A stretch of DNA of 64,000 nt from Prevotella sp. (GTDB lineage: Bacteria > Bacteroidota > Bacteroidia > Bacteroidales > Bacteroidaceae), in contig JAFUAY010000012.1 in NCBI GenBank assembly GCA_017460515.1, positions 62,001 through 126,000 of the forward strand, given 5' to 3'. Position 1 is the first letter of the stretch; each line of letters starts with the position of its first letter. A model generated the notes under the pieces. That model had not been told where the DNA came from. It was given only the letters and a program-made list of their open reading frames with translations, and searched no databases. The position numbers and the translations under genes were made by a program. Of this stretch, positions 62,101 through 64,000 are shown one piece after another.

Positions 62101-62741
62101 AACGAACGGATGCTGTCGATATCGTCGCCAAAGAAATCAATGCGGTAAGGATACTCATGACTATAGGAGAAGACATCGAGGATGCTGCCACGAAGGGCGA
62201 ACTGTCCCGGTTCGTAGACATAGTCGACCTCATGGAAACCGAAGCTGCGCAGCGTGGAGCAAATATCCGATACACTGACCGTCTGGTTCTCAGAAAGTTG
62301 CAGTGTGCGGGCATCAAGACTTCTGCGCGATACCACCATTTCGGCAATCGCCTCCGGACAGGTCACGATATAAAGTGGTGAACCATTATCGGTAGCGGTA
62401 GACAGACGAGCCAGAGCTTCCGTACGCAGAATCTCGTTGGCTGCATCTTTCTGTGCATACTTGATGGAACGACGGTAAGATGAAGGGAAGAACAATACAT
62501 CCGTCTCGCCCATCACCTGTGTGAGGTCGTGATAGAAATAGCCTGCCATCTCACTATCGTCGAGAACGAACAGCATGGTTCGGGGAGTCTTTTCTGCCAA
62601 AGCGCTGAACAGCAAGGGCGCACTCGAAGCCAGCAACCCGTCGAGATGAATCACCGAGTTGCCCTTCTTCTCAATAAGACGCTGAAGTGCGCCCACTTGT
62701 GGAATGCGGGCGTAGAGCTTTTGCAGTTGCTGAATGTCCAT
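59154..62741 (-). CDS. mfd: Transcription-repair coupling factor Mfd with repeat insertions
   Basis: Mfd pushes stalled RNA polymerase off damaged DNA and recruits UvrA. The 1195-residue protein has UvrB-like N-terminal domains (LFFPSSYRRSIKYAQ, IVTCPEAIAEMVV) and the RNA-polymerase-interaction domain (LGDYVVHVDHGIGKFCGL). The RecG-like motor has Walker A VCGDVGFGKTEVAVRAA, DEEQKFGV, MSATPIPRTL and QMRGRVGRG. The C-terminal TRCF domain is intact. Two low-complexity insertions are unusual: Ser-Gly-x repeats (about residues 471-503) inside the polymerase-interaction domain, and a Ser/Gln tract (about residues 1002-1037) before the C-terminal domain. Both keep the reading frame. Confidence 0.96.
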   Translation of the reverse strand: MDIQQLQKLYARIPQVGALQRLIEKKGNSVIHLDGLLASSAPLLFSALAEKTPRTMLFVLDDSEMAGYFYHDLTQVMGETDVLFFPSSYRRSIKYAQKDAANEILRTEALARLSTATDNGSPLYIVTCPEAIAEMVVSRRSLDARTLQLSENQTVSVSDICSTLRSFGFHEVDYVYEPGQFALRGSILDVFSYSHEYPYRIDFFGDDIDSIRSFEIEDQLSRERCQQVTIVPEMNDVEEKESLFHFLPETAITVYHSYQFVQETIGRIYQEGFSKQAITERLEEVSEMERKEIEQQLNRDSQLITASRFLTDSEPFRRIELSRTAQTSSSVIHFNIAAQPLFHKNFELLTKTFEDYRLKGYRIFILADSHKQIERLSDIFAEMIDEKDIFEGVDRTLHEGFIDDDLHACFFTDHQIFDRFHKYNLKSDKARSGKVALTLKEIQQFELGDYVVHVDHGIGKFCGLVRMPINSGNSGQSGISGISGISGQSGISGISGISGQSGIPAETGFQEMIKIQYQRGDCIYVSIHSLYKVSKYKAQDNGQPPRVSTLGTGQWERLKERTKTHIKSIARDLIRLYSKRRSQRGFAFSHDTYLQHELEASFLYEDTPDQLKATQEVKADMEMARPMDRLVCGDVGFGKTEVAVRAAFKASVDGKQVAVLVPTTVLAYQHFRTFSGRLKDMPVRVDYLTRARTGKQTTALLKDLEEGKIDILIGTQKLIGKNVKFKNLGLLIIDEEQKFGVAAKEKLRQMKTNVDTLTMSATPIPRTLQFSLLGARDFSVIQTPPPNRYPIQTEIHTFSPEIIVDAINFEMSRNGQVYFVNNRISDLVHLAEMIHKYIPDCRIAIGHGQMKSDELEEIVLGFSNYDYDVLLSTTIVENGIDIPNANTIIINGAHNFGLSDLHQMRGRVGRGNRKAFCYLLAPPLSALPQDSRRRLEALENFSGLGSGINIAMQDLDIRGAGNLLGAEQSGFISDLGYETYQKILNEAMAELRNEEPEMMEDAGSSSQSSSSSQSSSSNQSGGSSQSGNSSHSSSSSQSCLVGVLFVSDCTLESDLEMYFPDQYVPSDSERMLLYRELDHVRDDQELDAYRTRLIDRFGPIPHVAEELLQVVRLRRLAMSLGCEKIFLKQGRMFLFFVSNVRSPFYQSAAFDSILNYVGMNVRRCSLREQSGKRSMVVADVPSVEEAVAVLQKIVV
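59629..59736. repeat. Six 18-bp tandem units inside mfd (Ser/Gln tract)
   Basis: Six consecutive 18-bp units of the type GATTGACTAGAACTGCTT lie in frame in mfd. Units 5 and 6 are nearly identical and the others differ by a few bases. Read on the - strand they encode a serine-rich stretch with regular glutamine or asparagine. The unit length is a multiple of three, so copy-number changes would not break the gene. Confidence 0.9.
61236..61334. repeat. Eleven 9-bp tandem units inside mfd (Ser-Gly-x tract)
   Basis: TCCGGA occurs eleven times at exact nine-base spacing from 61236 to 61331, separated by GAT, TAT, TTG or ATT triplets. A higher-order 36-bp unit repeats about twice. On the - strand it encodes SGI, SGQ and SGN triplets. 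Each core TCCGGA is itself palindromic. Confidence 0.93.
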
Positions 62742-62794
62742 GAAGTGAGTCTTGGTCAGGATAATCGTTACGACAAGATATCCGTTCAGTTTGC

Positions 62795-63412
62795 CTACAA
62801 CTGCTGCATGCGGGCAATATACTTACCGATGATGTCGAACTCAATATTTACAACGCTTCCCACATGAATATCACAGAAGTTTGTATGCTCAAACGTGTAG
62901 GGAATGATGGCCACCTGGAAGGTATCACGCGTGGGGCGGCAAACAGTCAGACTTACACCATTCACTGTTACCGAGCCCTTATCGACGGTGAAATATCCGT
63001 GACGAGCCATCTCTGCATCAAAGTCGTATTGGAATGTGAAGTAAGTAGAGCCATCGGCATCCTTTGTCTCAATGCAGGTAGCCGTCTGGTCAACGTGTCC
63101 CTGAACGATATGTCCGTCGAGGCGTCCGTTCATCAGCATAGAGCGCTCAATATTCACCTTGTCGCCCACCTTCAGCAGCCCCAGGTTCGAACGGTCGAGC
63201 GTCTCCTTCATAGCCGTCACCGTATACGTGGCAGAACAATCGCCAGCGGCAGGTGTGATGCTTACAACCGTCAAGCAGACGCCGTTATGGGCAACGCTCT
63301 GGTCGATGGTAAGCTCATTGACAAACGAGCAGGTAAGCGTGAAATCGATATTCTCTCTGTCTTTTCTGATGGCTACGACGGTAGCAAATTCTTCAATAAT
63401 TCCAGAAAACAT
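62795..63412 (-). CDS. ribE: Riboflavin synthase alpha chain
   Basis: Riboflavin synthase dismutates two lumazine molecules to riboflavin. The 205-residue protein has two homologous lumazine-binding halves. The first begins MFSGIIEEFATVV with the VAHNGVCLTVV segment, then RSNLGLLKVGDKVNIER. The second contains GHIVQGHVDQTATC, GYFTVDKGSVTVNGVSLTV and a similar ending. The length is standard. No other rib gene adjoins it. A leader of about 200 bases separates it from the predicted promoter. mfd follows 53 bases downstream on the same strand. Confidence 0.95.
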   Translation of the reverse strand: MFSGIIEEFATVVAIRKDRENIDFTLTCSFVNELTIDQSVAHNGVCLTVVSITPAAGDCSATYTVTAMKETLDRSNLGLLKVGDKVNIERSMLMNGRLDGHIVQGHVDQTATCIETKDADGSTYFTFQYDFDAEMARHGYFTVDKGSVTVNGVSLTVCRPTRDTFQVAIIPYTFEHTNFCDIHVGSVVNIEFDIIGKYIARMQQL

Positions 63413-63629
63413 AATAGCTTAAGAAATAAGAAATGGGGACGCACAGGTGATGTGATGAAAACTCCTTTATCACAGGTTGTGGGTGCTCTCCGCCTTTGTA
63501 ATCCATCGGCACGTAAATGCTTGGTTAATGGCCCGCCATTGGCAAAAGAAGACGACCCGGTTTTCACAAGTTAATTGATGAGTATCCCGATCGAACGTGC
63601 ACGCCCCCAATGATTTTACTGCAAAGGTA
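63413..63629 (-). promoter_or_regulatory. Long leader and -7 box upstream of ribE
   Basis: TACCTTTG followed by C (63622-63629 on the - strand) is a -7 match about 210 bases before the ribE start. The - strand leader contains the palindromic core CGTGCACG and a bulged hairpin built from GTGAT and ATCAC with A/T pairs. I compared it with the FMN riboswitch consensus (AGGGGCAAGG / GGAGCCGACAGT-like blocks) and do not see those blocks. A regulatory leader of another kind is possible. The 261-base gap holds no convincing gene. Confidence 0.4.
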
Positions 63630-63673
63630 CGGATTTTAATCGAAGAAGAAGCACCGATGAGGCACAAAAGATG

Positions 63674-64000
63674 TTAATTGTCCGTCTTTTTGCCTATCTT
63701 CTTACAGAGGTCACGATACTTCGAAGGCATCATGTCGGTCTTCGACTTAAACTGTCGGTTGAAGGCGTTCGGGTCGGAATAGCCGCAACGATAAGCTATC
63801 TCGGCTATCGTTTCATCCGTATTCTCTAGCATCTCCATCGCTTTCTTGACACGATAATCCAATATGTACTCATTCGGATACATACCTGTATTCTTCAGTA
63901 CCTTATGGGTGAACTTATCGTCGCTAAGGTCGGATGCCGTCACAATATCCTCAACGGTGAGCATCGGGTCAGAGAAATGGATATAGAGGTACTCGTTGAG
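63674..64000 (-). CDS. AraC-family regulator, C-terminal DNA-binding part
   Basis: The frame is open to the window edge, so the gene starts outside. The visible 108 residues form an AraC-type double helix-turn-helix: LNEYLYIHFSDPMLTVEDIVTASDLS-like opening (the first helix-turn-helix), then ETIAEIAYRCGYSDPNAFNRQFKSKTDMMPSKYRD, the conserved second helix-turn-helix signature. Such C-terminal halves occur in simple AraC regulators and in hybrid two-component systems common in Bacteroidetes. The N-terminal sensing part is not in view. It ends 44 bases before the predicted ribE promoter. Confidence 0.88.
   Translation of the reverse strand, partial: LNEYLYIHFSDPMLTVEDIVTASDLSDDKFTHKVLKNTGMYPNEYILDYRVKKAMEMLENTDETIAEIAYRCGYSDPNAFNRQFKSKTDMMPSKYRDLCKKIGKKTDN

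Noticed and set aside
63413-63629. FMN riboswitch in the ribE leader
   Set aside because: The conserved sequence blocks of the FMN element are not visible in either strand of the leader.
63470-63667. A 65-codon open frame on - upstream of ribE
   Set aside because: No signal, domain or start context; it overlaps the predicted promoter and ends inside the leader.

Overview
The window looks like chromosomal DNA of a Bacteroidales bacterium, most likely Prevotella or a close relative. Three things point there. Promoters repeatedly match the Bacteroidetes primary-sigma consensus (TTTG, about 20 bases, TAnnTTTG). Ribosome-binding sites are not of the Shine-Dalgarno type. Protein families and gene pairings are typical of the group (pyrB-pyrI, a glucuronate isomerase, a sigma-54 regulator next to LptE and SecG, imelysin with di-haem peroxidase, PhoH with a TTG start). 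I see no insertion sequence, prophage, CRISPR array or plasmid gene.

Layout. 1-0.7 kb: end of pyrB and pyrI (+). 0.8-12.3 kb (-): carB, carA, glmS, a polysaccharide-export lipoprotein, uxaC, an MFS transporter, panB and a HAD phosphatase. 12.5-17.7 kb: an MgtC-like protein, serB, an M48 protease lipoprotein, a small exported protein, a SlyD-like isomerase and aroC. 17.8-18.2 kb: a candidate small RNA (+) converging on a tRNA-Thr/tRNA-Gly pair (-). 18.3-24.3 kb: an apparent iron or haem-peroxidase envelope operon (porin, imelysin, di-haem cytochrome, Ccs-like periplasmic protein; -), divergent from a regulator fusing a RIC/YtfE-type di-iron hemerythrin domain to a LuxR helix-turn-helix. 24.3-24.7 kb: a gene-free stretch with several strong inverted repeats. 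24.8-31.2 kb (+): a sialidase-fold protein, rlmN, pdxA, a sigma-54 activator fused in frame to LptE, a TPR-like protein and secG. 31.2-42.9 kb, mostly (-): leuB, a glucosaminidase with LysM, cdd (+), a beta-helix lipoprotein, reverse rubrerythrin, gluQ, a K+-dependent pyrophosphatase, a zinc-ribbon membrane protein, a U32 peptidase and metA. 42.9-51.7 kb (-): a compact five-gene phospho-signalling operon. 51.9-64 kb: an M13 peptidase gene broken by one amber codon, an ABC-F ATPase, a GH43 glycosidase, phoH, mfd with two in-frame repeat tracts, ribE, and the end of an AraC-type regulator.

The most interesting system is the operon at 42.9-51.7 kb. It encodes a protein with four zinc ribbons, a membrane Ser/Thr kinase whose N-terminus carries ten TIV repeats, a 1104-residue protein with a zinc ribbon and four AAA+ modules, a zinc-ribbon FHA protein, and a PP2C phosphatase. 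Genes overlap by 4 bases or lie within about 20 bases of each other. Kinase, phosphothreonine reader and phosphatase form a complete writer-reader-eraser set around a large CbbX-like ATPase. This resembles the threonine-phosphorylation control of type VI secretion, but no secretion genes are present. Its target cannot be read from the sequence.

All functional statements come from motif reading without database searches. Promoter and terminator calls come from consensus and base-pairing by eye.
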